From assembly GCF_014203755.1 (NCBI RefSeq), contig NZ_JACHJS010000001.1, positions 3,100,001 through 3,164,000 of the forward strand: DNA of 64,000 nucleotides, given 5' to 3'. Source of the DNA: Saccharothrix violaceirubra (GTDB taxonomy: Bacteria; Actinomycetota; Actinomycetes; Mycobacteriales; Pseudonocardiaceae). Numbering within the stretch: position 1 is the stretch's first letter; each line of letters begins with the position of its first letter. Made by a program: the position numbers and the translations under genes. Positions 7,197 through 15,678 of the stretch are shown here, one piece after another. The notes below the pieces were generated by a model that was not told the DNA's origin, did not search any database, and was given only the letters and a program-made list of their open reading frames with translations.

Positions 7197-8549
7197 TCAG
7201 GCGGATTTCCGGTTACGGGCGAAGCCGAGGGCGGCGTCCAGGAGCAGGAACGCGACCAGGCTCAGGCCCAGCAGGGGGATGGCCCAGCCGACGGCGATCA
7301 GCACCAGCGGGGCGGGTACGACGAACCACAGCGGGAGGTGCTGCCACGTGCCCCGGGCCGGTGGTGTGCCGAGAGGCGCCCGGCGGTCGGCGCGGGTCGG
7401 ACGGCGTTGCCACCACATCCGGTAGCCCAGGACGATGAGCGTCAGGATCCCGGCTGCCAGCAGGAACAGCACGACCTGGTTCGCCGCGCCGAACAGTCGG
7501 CCCATGTGGGCCTGGACGCCGAGCGAGGAGAGCTTCGACAGGAGCGGGCGGTCGGCGAAGTCGGCGCGTGCGGTGACCGTGGTCGTCGCGGGGTCGACGG
7601 CGGCCTTGTCGAGCCGTACCGGCCAGGTGTTGTCGACCTGGGCGGCGGTCCACGCGGTGCCGGGCTTGGCGGGGACGGTGAGCTGGAGCGGGCCGTCCAG
7701 GCCGGCTTGCCGGGCGGTGGCCAGGGCCTGGTCGAACGTCGCCGGGACAGTGTCCCGCGTCGCGCCCGGGAGGCGGGTGTCCAGGGGCGGTGCCTTGGCG
7801 TCCAACGCCTCCAGCGCGGCCGAGAAGTTCTCGCCGGCGTAGGTCGACCAGGTCAGGCCGGTGGCCGACAGGAACAGGGCGCCGAGCAACGTCCAGGTGC
7901 CGATTACCGCGTGCCAGGACCGGGTCTTGCGGACGCCCTTCGCGCGCTTCTCCGGGACGAGGAGGGCACGGCGCTTGGCACGGCGCCGGGTCAGCCACAG
8001 GACCAGGCCGGCCAGGGAGACGACCCACAGCCAGCTCGCGGCCAGTTCCGAGTAGACGCGGCCCGGTTCGCCGAGCTGGAGGTGGCGGTGCAGGCCGTCC
8101 AGCCAGGTCGTGACCGGGGTCGAACCGAACCACGTGGTCAGGTGGCCCTGGACACGGGCGGTGTAGGGGTCGACGTAGGCGGTGCGGGCGTACTCCTCGT
8201 CGAGGTCCGGGACGCTGAAGACGACCTGGGTGGTCGCGCTGGGGTCGTCGGGGACCAGGACACCGGTGACCCTGCCGTCGGGGACGGCTTCCTGGGCGGC
8301 GCGTACCTGTTCGGCCAGGGGGCGTGGGGTGCCGGTGTTCGTCGTCGTGAGGACGTCGCCGTAGAGGAGGTCGTCGAGCTGCGGGGCCAGGGCGTACAGC
8401 AGGCCGGAGAACGCCGCCACCACGAGGAAGGGTGCGATCAGCACCCCGGCGTAGAAGTGCAGCCGGCGCAACAGCGGTACGACCGACAGGCGGGGTTCGT
8501 CGGTGCGCGGGTCGTCGACTGGTGCGTCGTCGACGGGTGGAGCGGACAT
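7197..8549 (-). CDS. PepSY-associated membrane protein
   Basis: A 450-residue protein of the PepSY-TM family (PF03929). After a short acidic N-terminus it has a first membrane helix (LHFYAGVLIAPFLVVAAF), a large extracytoplasmic PepSY-like region (VDPYTARVQG, then the conserved LHRHLQLGEPGRVYSE), further helices (WLWVVSLAGLVLWLT; WHAVIGTWTLLGALFLSATG) and a second soluble domain before a helix-rich end. Members sit near siderophore or iron-uptake genes and some act as reductases. The ATG at 8549 was chosen because AAGAGGTG lies just upstream; the longer open frame to 8711 would read through the repeat region. Confidence 0.8.
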   Translation of the reverse strand: MSAPPVDDAPVDDPRTDEPRLSVVPLLRRLHFYAGVLIAPFLVVAAFSGLLYALAPQLDDLLYGDVLTTTNTGTPRPLAEQVRAAQEAVPDGRVTGVLVPDDPSATTQVVFSVPDLDEEYARTAYVDPYTARVQGHLTTWFGSTPVTTWLDGLHRHLQLGEPGRVYSELAASWLWVVSLAGLVLWLTRRRAKRRALLVPEKRAKGVRKTRSWHAVIGTWTLLGALFLSATGLTWSTYAGENFSAALEALDAKAPPLDTRLPGATRDTVPATFDQALATARQAGLDGPLQLTVPAKPGTAWTAAQVDNTWPVRLDKAAVDPATTTVTARADFADRPLLSKLSSLGVQAHMGRLFGAANQVVLFLLAAGILTLIVLGYRMWWQRRPTRADRRAPLGTPPARGTWQHLPLWFVVPAPLVLIAVGWAIPLLGLSLVAFLLLDAALGFARNRKSA

Positions 8550-8678
8550 CGGACACCTCTTGCTGGGGACGGGGCGGCTCGTTCCGACTAGTCGGATGGG
8601 GTGGGCCGCCGGTTCCCGGGGGTGGGGCATTCGTTGTCCGCTGTGGTGTGAGGTGGTTGGCGGTGTCGTCCCGTCCGG

Positions 8679-8788
8679 TTCGGACGGTGCGCGAGTCCTC
8701 CACTCGGACACCCCGAGTTATACGTTCGGACACCGCGAGTTGTGCGTTCAGGCACCGTGAAATGTGCGTTCGGGCACCGTGGTCCTGG
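8679..8788 (-). repeat. 22-nt phased tandem repeat array, left locus
   Basis: Four consecutive 22-base units start at 8701, 8723, 8745 and 8767, modelled on CGTTCGGACACCGCGAGTTG plus TG, with a diverged fifth unit before them (from about 8679). The same unit occurs in reverse orientation at 56455-56581. The array lies between the regulator's stop and the PepSY gene. The phase of 22 bases is about two helical turns. Confidence 0.8.
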
Positions 8789-8811
8789 GCGGTCGTGGTG
8801 GTGTTGTTGCC

Positions 8812-11604
8812 TCACTGGGGTTCTGTGAGGTCGTCCAGTTGCTTTCGTACCTGTTCGGCGTCGGTGTCGCGGCCTAGTCGGCGGTAGTGGTCCAGGGCTT
8901 CCTGCCAGGCTTCGCGGGCTTCGGTGTGGTGGCCCAGGGCGGCGTGCGGGTGGCCCAGCCGATCCAGGGTTTCGGCTGTGTTGGTGGTGTCGCCGAGTTC
9001 CCGGTACAGGGTCAGGGCCTGGTGGTAGTGGTCTATGGCTTCCCTGTGGTTTCCCGTTTCGTAGTCGATGTAGCCGAGGCTGTCGAGGGTCGTGGCCTCG
9101 CCGTCGGGGTTGTCGTGCTCGCGGTTCAGGGACAGGGCGGCCTCGCAGTGGTCGCGGGCCGTGTCGTAGTCGCCGATGCGGGCGGCGTACCAACCGATCG
9201 AGTTGAGTGCTTCTGCTTCCCACACCGGGTTGCCGAGGGTGCGGTAGATGGCCAAGGCGCGCTGTTCGTGTTCCAGCGCCTTCCGGTCGTCGCCCTGTCT
9301 GGCCCAGGCCCAGGCCAGGGTTTCCTGGGCGTTCGCCTGTTGTGCGGGGTCCTGGTGGTGTTCGGCGAGGGTGAGTGCCTTGTACAGGTGGATCATGGCC
9401 TGCTCGTGCTGTTCCATCTCGGCGTGGGCGTTGCCCAGACGTCGGTGGGCGAGGATGCGGGTGTTGGGGTCCGGTAGGTGTTCGGCGGCTGTGCGGGCGG
9501 CCTGCCACACGGTCAGTGCGTCCCGGCGGTGTCCTCGTCGCCAGTGGAAACTGCCGAGGGTCCAGGCCAGGTTCCACACCGTCTGGTGGCGTCGTCGGGT
9601 CTCGGCGGTGCTCTGGGCGGCGAGCAGGTGGGGGTGGTGGACGTCCAACCAGTCCAGCACCGCCGTGAGGTCGGGTAGCGGGTGGGGGTGGACGCCGGTG
9701 GCCGGCGGGTCGAACGTGACCTGTTGGCGGTGGGGGTTGAGGTGGCGGTCCGCCGCGTAGGCGGTGTGCAGGTAGAAGTCCACGACCCGGTCCAGGGCCG
9801 CTTGGCGTGCCGGTTCGGTGAGGTGGTCGTCGGCCGTGGCGTAGGCGCGGACGAGGTCGTGCATCGCGTAGCGGCCCCGGGGGTGGCGGTCGAGCAGGGA
9901 GTGGTTCTCCAAGGCGTGCAGGATCTTGCGGGTGTCCGCTTTCGACAGGCCGATCAGGGCCGCGGCGGCGGGCAGGTCGATGTCCGGGCCGGGGGCGATT
10001 CCTATGAGGACGAACAGAGTGCGTTGTCGGTCGGTGAGGTGGCGCAGCGACCACGAGAGCACGGTCGGCAGGCTCGCCGCCGGATCGTCGTCGTCCAAGG
10101 CGTCCAAGCCCAGGTCGCGCAATTCGGTGGCGAACTCCGCCAACGGCACTCGCGGGCGGGTCGCGGCGTGCCGGGCGGTGATCGCCAGCGCCAGCGGGTG
10201 GCGTCCGCACAGGTCGATCAGGTCGTCGGTCACGTCCGGTTCCGCCTGGATCCGCCGGTCGCCCAGGCGTCGTGCGAGGAGAGCGCGGGCCTCGTCGCGG
10301 GTGAGCACGTCCAGGGACAGGTGGCGGGCACCGTGTCGGTCGATCAAGGACGCCAAACCGGTGCGGCCGGTGACCAGGACCGTGCACGACGGGTGGCCGG
10401 GAAGCAGTGGGATCACCTGTTCGGCCGTCGCGGCGTTGTCGAGGACGACCAGCACCCGCCTGCCGGCGATCATGCTCCGGTAGTCGGCGGCGAGGGTGTC
10501 CAGGTCGGCCGGGAGGCGGGCGGGGTCGGTGCCCAGTGCGGTGAGGAAGCCGCGGATCGCGTCGGCGGGCTCGGTGGGGCGGTTGGTGGGGCTGAATCCC
10601 TGGAGGTCGACGAAGAGCTGTCCGTCGGGGAAGCGGTCGAGGTTGCGGTGGGCCCAGGTCAGGGCCAGCCACGTCTTGCCGACGCCGCCCACGCCGCCGA
10701 TCGCGGAGATCAGGACCGTGCCGGTCGTCTCCGGGTCGTCACGGGTGGTGGCCAGGGTGTGGTCCAGTTCGGCCAGTTCCGGCCGGCGGCCGGTGAACAG
10801 GGCGGGCGCGGACGGCAGTTGGCGGGGCGTCACCGACGCCCGACCCGGTGGGGTGCCGGTCAGGGTCGGGGCGGCGGTCAGGATGTCCTGGTGGAGTTTT
10901 CGCAGGTCGGGTCCAGGGTCGGTGCCCAACTCGGCGGTGAGGCGGGCGTGCAGGCGGCGGTAGTGGTCCAAGGCCTCGGTGGGTCGTCCCGCGCGGTAGA
11001 GGGCGAGCATGAGTTGGGCGGCGACGCGTTCGTCCAGGGGATGTGCGTCGGCGCGTCCGGTCAGTTCGGGCAGCAGGGCGGTGTGCCGGCCCAGTCGCAA
11101 CGCCAGGTCGAGGCGGTCGGTGTCGGCGGCGAACCGCTCCCGGACGAGACCTTCGCGCACGGTCGCGATCCACGGCGTGTCCAGGCCGGCCAGCGCCTCG
11201 CCCCGCCAGGCGGCCGTCGCCTGCTCGAACAGTTCCAGTGCACGGGCCTGGTCGGTCTGGGCGCGGGCGTCGGCGACCAGGCGGCGGAACCGGTGCAGGT
11301 CCACCCGTCGCGGGTCGACCAGCAGCACGTAGCCGCCGCCACGGCGTTCGATCGCCACCCCGTCCACGCCGGCCCCGGCCAGCAGACGGCGCAGGAGCGA
11401 CAGGTAGTTGCTGACCAACTGCCGGGCCCGACGCGGCGGGTGGTCGCCCCAGACGCGGTCCACCACCTGGTCGGTGGGGACCACGCGGTTGGCCTCGACC
11501 GCCAGCACCGCCAGCACGCACCGCTGCCGGGCGTGCCCGAGGTCGACGTGCGTCCCGTCGACCAGCACCTCGACCTGGCCCAGCACGCGCAGTTCCCCTG
11601 TCAT
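8812..11604 (-). CDS. AfsR/SARP-family transcriptional regulator with NB-ARC and TPR domains
   Basis: A 930-residue regulator of the AfsR type. Residues 1-95 form an OmpR-like winged helix (VLGQVEVLVDG, HARQRCVLAVLAVEANRVV), 97-245 the bacterial transcriptional activation domain (DLHRFRRLVADAR, RAGRPTEALDHYRRLHARL), then an NB-ARC ATPase with Walker A GGVGGVGKTWLALTWAH and Walker B RRVLVVLDNA, and a C-terminal half of tetratricopeptide repeats. Such proteins activate secondary-metabolite or developmental genes after nucleotide-dependent oligomerisation, often responding to Ser/Thr kinases. It stands alone on its strand; no obvious biosynthetic operon is immediately adjacent, so its target is unclear. 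Confidence 0.9.
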   Translation of the reverse strand: MTGELRVLGQVEVLVDGTHVDLGHARQRCVLAVLAVEANRVVPTDQVVDRVWGDHPPRRARQLVSNYLSLLRRLLAGAGVDGVAIERRGGGYVLLVDPRRVDLHRFRRLVADARAQTDQARALELFEQATAAWRGEALAGLDTPWIATVREGLVRERFAADTDRLDLALRLGRHTALLPELTGRADAHPLDERVAAQLMLALYRAGRPTEALDHYRRLHARLTAELGTDPGPDLRKLHQDILTAAPTLTGTPPGRASVTPRQLPSAPALFTGRRPELAELDHTLATTRDDPETTGTVLISAIGGVGGVGKTWLALTWAHRNLDRFPDGQLFVDLQGFSPTNRPTEPADAIRGFLTALGTDPARLPADLDTLAADYRSMIAGRRVLVVLDNAATAEQVIPLLPGHPSCTVLVTGRTGLASLIDRHGARHLSLDVLTRDEARALLARRLGDRRIQAEPDVTDDLIDLCGRHPLALAITARHAATRPRVPLAEFATELRDLGLDALDDDDPAASLPTVLSWSLRHLTDRQRTLFVLIGIAPGPDIDLPAAAALIGLSKADTRKILHALENHSLLDRHPRGRYAMHDLVRAYATADDHLTEPARQAALDRVVDFYLHTAYAADRHLNPHRQQVTFDPPATGVHPHPLPDLTAVLDWLDVHHPHLLAAQSTAETRRRHQTVWNLAWTLGSFHWRRGHRRDALTVWQAARTAAEHLPDPNTRILAHRRLGNAHAEMEQHEQAMIHLYKALTLAEHHQDPAQQANAQETLAWAWARQGDDRKALEHEQRALAIYRTLGNPVWEAEALNSIGWYAARIGDYDTARDHCEAALSLNREHDNPDGEATTLDSLGYIDYETGNHREAIDHYHQALTLYRELGDTTNTAETLDRLGHPHAALGHHTEAREAWQEALDHYRRLGRDTDAEQVRKQLDDLTEPQ

Positions 11605-11848
11605 GGACCGGTCCTCGTTCGCCGCGACAAGCCGTGGAAGTCTCTACTTATGCCCGTCGTGTCGTCGGTCGGCACCACTGAACAGCCGATTCGCAGAACG
11701 CCGTGTTGACGCAGTGATGCCGACGACGAGCCTGACCGGCGCCGGACGAGGCCCGGCGCGCACGACGGCTTGTCGGACACGAGGGGTGTCGCCGTACGCG
11801 CCGCGACCCGGCCGGAGCCGTTCCCACGACGAGCGCGAGGAGAAGCGC

Positions 11849-12400
11849 ATGTTCAGAGGACTCAGGAGGGTCACGTGTTGTCTGGTCGTCCTGCTGACCG
11901 GCGTCGGTCTGGTCGGTCCCGCGTCCGCGCGTCCCGGCGAGGCGGATCGGGGGCTGTCGGTCGACCACGTGGTGGGCACGGTCGCCGCCGGCCGGCGCGC
12001 GGTGTTCAACGGTCCCGGCGTCGGACCGTCCCTCGCCCGGATCGAGGCGCCGGACGCCGCGATCATCTGTGATGTCGGCTACGGCAACGACGTCACCCTG
12101 TACGACGGCTTCCTCCACGTGACGTGGTCCGTCGCCTGCCGGGACACCGCCACCGGCAAGCCGACACCGTTGGCCAGGGACATCCGGATGCTGATCGGTA
12201 TTCGCAACGGCAAGAACTTCATCCCGCCGGTCAGCGACCTCTGCATCACGCCCGGACCGACCGCGACGTGCAGCCACCGGGTGCCCTACGGCGGGACCAT
12301 CGGCTGGCACGACAGCAAGATGGCGGTCGTGGTGAACTGGACCGACGACTACGAGCCGATCGCGGGCGTCTTCATCACGCCCGGCTTCAGGATCGTGTGA
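11849..12400 (+). CDS. Secreted protein of unknown function
   Basis: A 183-residue protein with a clear Sec signal peptide (RRVTCCLVVLLTGVGLVG, cleavage likely after ASA). The mature part is about 155 residues, beta-rich, with cysteines that could pair (IICDVGYG, WSVACRD, LCITPGPTATC). I do not recognise a domain. GAGGAGAAGCGC precedes the ATG. It is followed about 100 bases later by a two-component system on the same strand and could be one of its targets or its sensor partner, but nothing in the sequence proves this. Confidence 0.7.
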   Translation: MFRGLRRVTCCLVVLLTGVGLVGPASARPGEADRGLSVDHVVGTVAAGRRAVFNGPGVGPSLARIEAPDAAIICDVGYGNDVTLYDGFLHVTWSVACRDTATGKPTPLARDIRMLIGIRNGKNFIPPVSDLCITPGPTATCSHRVPYGGTIGWHDSKMAVVVNWTDDYEPIAGVFITPGFRIV

Positions 12401-12503
12401 CCCGGCCTCCCGGGGCGGGGCGACCCGCTCCGGGACCCGCCGTTCGGCGTAATGGCTGGTATACCTGGACCGACTGCCGGGCTACCAGCGAGGAGCCACA
12501 CCC

Positions 12504-13184
12504 GTGCCGCGGTTGCTGCTCGTCGAGGACGACGCGATGTTGGCCGAGGCGTTGTCCCGGGCGTTGCGTGGGCTCGGGCACGAGGTCTCGGTCGCCGAAT
12601 CCGGGGAGCGGGCGCTGGAGTTCCTCACGCGCGGGACCGCGGACCTGGTGCTGCTGGACGTGATGCTGCCCGGCATCGACGGGTTCGAGGTGTGCCGGCG
12701 CGTGCGTGCCCGCGACGCCGTCCCGGTGATCCTGCTGACCGCGCGCGGCGACGCGGTGGACGTCGTGGTGGGCCTGGAGTGCGGCGCGGACGACTACGTG
12801 GTGAAACCGGTCGAACCCCGCGTGCTCGACGCGCGGGTGAAGGCGATCCTGCGCCGGGCCGCGCCCGCCGCGCCCCGGGCGGACGTGCGCACGATCGGCG
12901 ACCTGGAGTTGGACACCGCCGCGATGACCGTCACCCGGGCCGGTGTCGAACTGCGGCTGACCGCCACCGAGATGCGGCTGTTGATCGAGTTCGCCGACCA
13001 CCCCGGCCAGGTCCTGAGCCGGCAGACGTTGCTCAAGCGGGTGTGGGACTACGGGTTCGCGGGCGACTCGCGGCTGGTCGACGCGACCGTGGCCCGGCTG
13101 CGCGCGAAGATCGAGCCGGCACCGGCCGACCCGACCCTGTTGCTGACCGTGCGGGGGTTCGGCTACCGGCTGGTCGCGCCGTGA
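12504..13184 (+). CDS. OmpR-family response regulator
   Basis: A 226-residue response regulator. The receiver domain shows the acidic pocket (Glu8, Asp9, Asp10), the phosphoacceptor Asp52 in LLDVMLPGIDG, Thr79 and Lys101 (VVKPVE). The C-terminal winged helix contains RLTATEMRLLIEF and the wing RGFGYRLVAP. It is phosphorylated by the histidine kinase encoded directly downstream; the stop codon overlaps that gene's GTG. The convergent neighbour is a VanY-like lipoprotein, which recalls VanR/VanS arrangements, but control of that gene is inferred only from position. Confidence 0.92.
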   Translation: MPRLLLVEDDAMLAEALSRALRGLGHEVSVAESGERALEFLTRGTADLVLLDVMLPGIDGFEVCRRVRARDAVPVILLTARGDAVDVVVGLECGADDYVVKPVEPRVLDARVKAILRRAAPAAPRADVRTIGDLELDTAAMTVTRAGVELRLTATEMRLLIEFADHPGQVLSRQTLLKRVWDYGFAGDSRLVDATVARLRAKIEPAPADPTLLLTVRGFGYRLVAP

Positions 13185-14557
13185 CGCGGCTCGGCCTGCG
13201 GGGCGTGGTCGTGCTCACGGTCGTGCTGGTCACGGTCGTCACGACGGTCGCCATGGCCACGACGGCGTACCTGATCCAGGCCGGGGCCACCCGCACGCGG
13301 TTCGCCGAGTCCGCGCAGGCGTCGTTCGACTCCGACGCCCAGCAGGCGCACCAGTTCCTGGTGCGCAGCACGGAATTCAGGTCGGTGGTGGCGGGGGTCG
13401 CGGAGTACATGCGGGCCCGGCTCGGTCTCACGTGGACGATCGTGAACCGCACATCGACCTCGGGACCGCTGTCGGTGAAGTCCGACGGGACGTACCTGCC
13501 GGTGGCGGGTTCCGGCGATCCGCTCGCGGAGTCCCTCGTGGACGATCTGGAGTCGGGTTCCGTCCGGTACGAGGAGGATTCGCGGCTGGTGATCGTCGGC
13601 GAGGTCGAGCCGGGCGTGGTGCTCGCCGAGTTCTACAGCACGCGTGGCCTGGACCGGGAACTGGCCGCACTGCGCGGCGTGCTCGCCCTGGTGGCGGTGG
13701 CCATCGTCGTGCTGGGCAGCGTGTCGGGCTTGTTCGCCGCACGTGGCATCCGCCGTCGGGTGCGCACGGCCGCGCTCGCCGCCCGCCGCCTCGGCGACGG
13801 CGAGCTGGACACCCGGCTCCCGGTGGACGGCCGTGACGAACTGGCCGACCTGGCGGGCTCGTTCAACGCGATGGCCGAGCGGCTCGGCGAGTCGATCGAG
13901 CGGTTGCGCCTCAAGGACCGGCAGCAACGGCGGTTCGTCGCCGACGTGGCCCACGACCTGCGCACGCCGCTGGCGTCCCTGATCGCCGCCGCCGACGGCC
14001 TGCACAGCGACGACGAGGCGGACCGGACGAGGTCGGCGGAACTGCTCGGCTCCCAGACCCGGCGGCTGGGTGCCCTGGTCGAGGACCTGCTGGAGATCTC
14101 GCGGTTCGACGCGGGCGCGGCCGAGTTCCGACCCGAGGTCGTCGACCTCGAAGCGCTGGTGGCCGACGCGGTGGAGCTGAGCGCGCCGGACGTCGAGGTC
14201 CGGACGGAACGCGTCGGCGACGTGGCCGTGTTCGGCGATCCGCGCCGCCTGCACACCGTCGTGCGCAATCTCGTGACCAACGCCGTGCGGCACGGCGGCC
14301 CGCCGATCACCGTGACGATCGACGGCGGCGACCCGGACGAGGTGCGGGTGCGCGTCGCCGACAAGGGACCCGGCCTGGGTGACCTCGCACCGGTGGCGTT
14401 CGACCGGTTCGTCCGCGGCGACCGCTCCCGTCGGCATACGGAGGGCAGCGGGCTCGGTCTGGCGATCGCGCGTGAGAACGCCCTGCTGCACGGCGGAAGG
14501 CTCGAGGTGCACGACGAGGACGGTGCCGTGTTCACCCTGACCGTGCCGCGTGGGTAG
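13181..14557 (+). CDS. Sensor histidine kinase
   Basis: A 458-residue membrane kinase. One membrane helix at about residues 7-30, an extracytoplasmic sensor of about 135 residues, a second helix at about 166-188, then a HAMP linker (RRLGDGELDTRLPVDG), the dimerisation and phosphoacceptor helix with His258 in ADVAHDLRTPL, and an ATPase domain with the N-box RNLVTNAVRHGG, G1 DKGPGLGD and G2 GSGLGLAIA. The GTG start overlaps the response regulator stop, so the pair is co-translated. The sensor domain does not look like a known ligand-binding fold, so the signal is unknown. The gene ends three bases before the stop of the convergent VanY-like gene. Confidence 0.92.
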   Translation: MTRLGLRGVVVLTVVLVTVVTTVAMATTAYLIQAGATRTRFAESAQASFDSDAQQAHQFLVRSTEFRSVVAGVAEYMRARLGLTWTIVNRTSTSGPLSVKSDGTYLPVAGSGDPLAESLVDDLESGSVRYEEDSRLVIVGEVEPGVVLAEFYSTRGLDRELAALRGVLALVAVAIVVLGSVSGLFAARGIRRRVRTAALAARRLGDGELDTRLPVDGRDELADLAGSFNAMAERLGESIERLRLKDRQQRRFVADVAHDLRTPLASLIAAADGLHSDDEADRTRSAELLGSQTRRLGALVEDLLEISRFDAGAAEFRPEVVDLEALVADAVELSAPDVEVRTERVGDVAVFGDPRRLHTVVRNLVTNAVRHGGPPITVTIDGGDPDEVRVRVADKGPGLGDLAPVAFDRFVRGDRSRRHTEGSGLGLAIARENALLHGGRLEVHDEDGAVFTLTVPRG

Positions 14558-14560
14558 GCG

Positions 14561-15067
14561 TCAGGCGGCGTCCCCGCGCTGCTCGGGGCACTGCCCACCC
14601 GGCGTGGTGAGCAGCTCGAAGTGCCACATCTCGTTGCTGTAGACCTGGCACAGCCCGTAGGCGGCACCGTGCCGGCCCATCCAGTCGGCCGCGTCGGTCG
14701 GTCCGATGTCCACGGCTTTGCCCGACACGTGTGCCGAGGTCTCGGGCGTGCTGACGAACCGCCGTGCCTCACGCAGGCTTCCGTAGTGCGAGACCGCCTG
14801 GTCCAACAGGAGCTGCTGGTACTCCTTGCTCCGCCACCCGGACGTGATGCCCACCTCGATCCCGGCCTGCTTCGCGTCGGCGGCGGCCCGGCGCACGGCC
14901 GCGAGCAGCACGGGGTCCATCCGCCGGATCGCGGGGTGGTCGGCGTGCGGGGAGATCCGCTCGCCCTCGGCGATGCTCCCGTCCTCCTCGGTGCGACCTG
15001 CCTGGCCGCAGGCGGTCAGCACTACGACGAGTGCACTGGCGATCACGGTCGGAACCCGGCGGCGCAT
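14561..15067 (-). CDS. VanY-like D,D-carboxypeptidase lipoprotein
   Basis: A 168-residue lipoprotein: signal peptide with lipobox LTAC (Cys20). The peptidase M15B/VanY zinc site is complete: His113 and Asp120 in SAHVSGKAVDIG and His149 in EMWHFEL, with the substrate-side SGWRS motif upstream. VanY enzymes trim the terminal D-Ala of peptidoglycan stems, lowering glycopeptide binding, though many actinobacterial homologues serve ordinary wall remodelling. It converges on a two-component system whose regulator and kinase are of the broad VanRS class. No VanHAX genes are in the window, so this is not a full resistance cassette. Confidence 0.88.
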   Translation of the reverse strand: MRRRVPTVIASALVVVLTACGQAGRTEEDGSIAEGERISPHADHPAIRRMDPVLLAAVRRAAADAKQAGIEVGITSGWRSKEYQQLLLDQAVSHYGSLREARRFVSTPETSAHVSGKAVDIGPTDAADWMGRHGAAYGLCQVYSNEMWHFELLTTPGGQCPEQRGDAA

Positions 15068-15217
15068 CGTTCCCCCACTGGTGGATTTCGGAGCTGGACG
15101 TCTCCGACGTTCCCTGTGGGATGTCCGTGTGGTGTGCGTCCTTTGTGCGCGTTGTGTGACAGTGGATCGTCGTCCGTGACTGCCCGGAAGAATCGCCCGC
15201 TTGGGGAGCGATCGGCG

Positions 15218-15635
15218 TGGACAGGACGGCTCCGGCCTGGCCGGTGCGAGTGGGAGCCGGGCTGGTGGTGGCGCTCGCCCCGGTGCGGTCGGCTTCGGCG
15301 TGATGGCTGTTCGGACCTCCCGACCCGCACCTTGGCAGGCTCGTGGCCCTGGGGTACTTGGTGTTCTCGGCCCCGGGTCAGGTGTTGAACGTGGTCGGCG
15401 TGCTGCTGCCGCGGTCGGTGGTGCGAAAGCGGAGGTACTCCACCGACGTGTGGGCGGCGGTGGTCTGCGGGGGGTCTTCCTCGTGTGGCACGTTTGTGCG
15501 CTTGCCGTGTTGGTGCGCCCGCCGGTTTCGGCCGACGAGTGGCTCTTCCACTTCAACGGCTCGGTGCCGGGTTCGCTCGTCTACCACGCCATCGCGGCGG
15601 CGGTGTTGTCGGTGGGCGGGGTCCGCGCGGCCTGA
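15218..15635 (+). pseudogene. Degenerate small membrane protein gene
   Basis: Three frames each carry a coding-like piece in order: a GTG-start signal-like segment (APAWPVRVGAGLVVALAPV) that hits TGA, then ALGYLVFSAPGQVLNVVGVL in another frame, then VFLVWHVCALAVLVRP and DEWLFHFNGSVPGSLVYHAI in a third. Together they resemble one short multi-helix membrane protein broken by at least two frameshifts. No family is recognised, and no single frame gives a credible product. Sequencing error could also produce this pattern. Confidence 0.4.
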
Positions 15636-15678
15636 AATGGGATCGTCGCTGGACCGTGCGGTTGCCTAAGGTTCGGGC

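Noticed and set aside
9682..11709. 675-residue plus-strand frame over the AfsR-like gene
   Set aside because: Antisense shadow: no recognisable motif, glycine/arginine/valine repeats, while the minus strand shows a complete regulator with Walker motifs.
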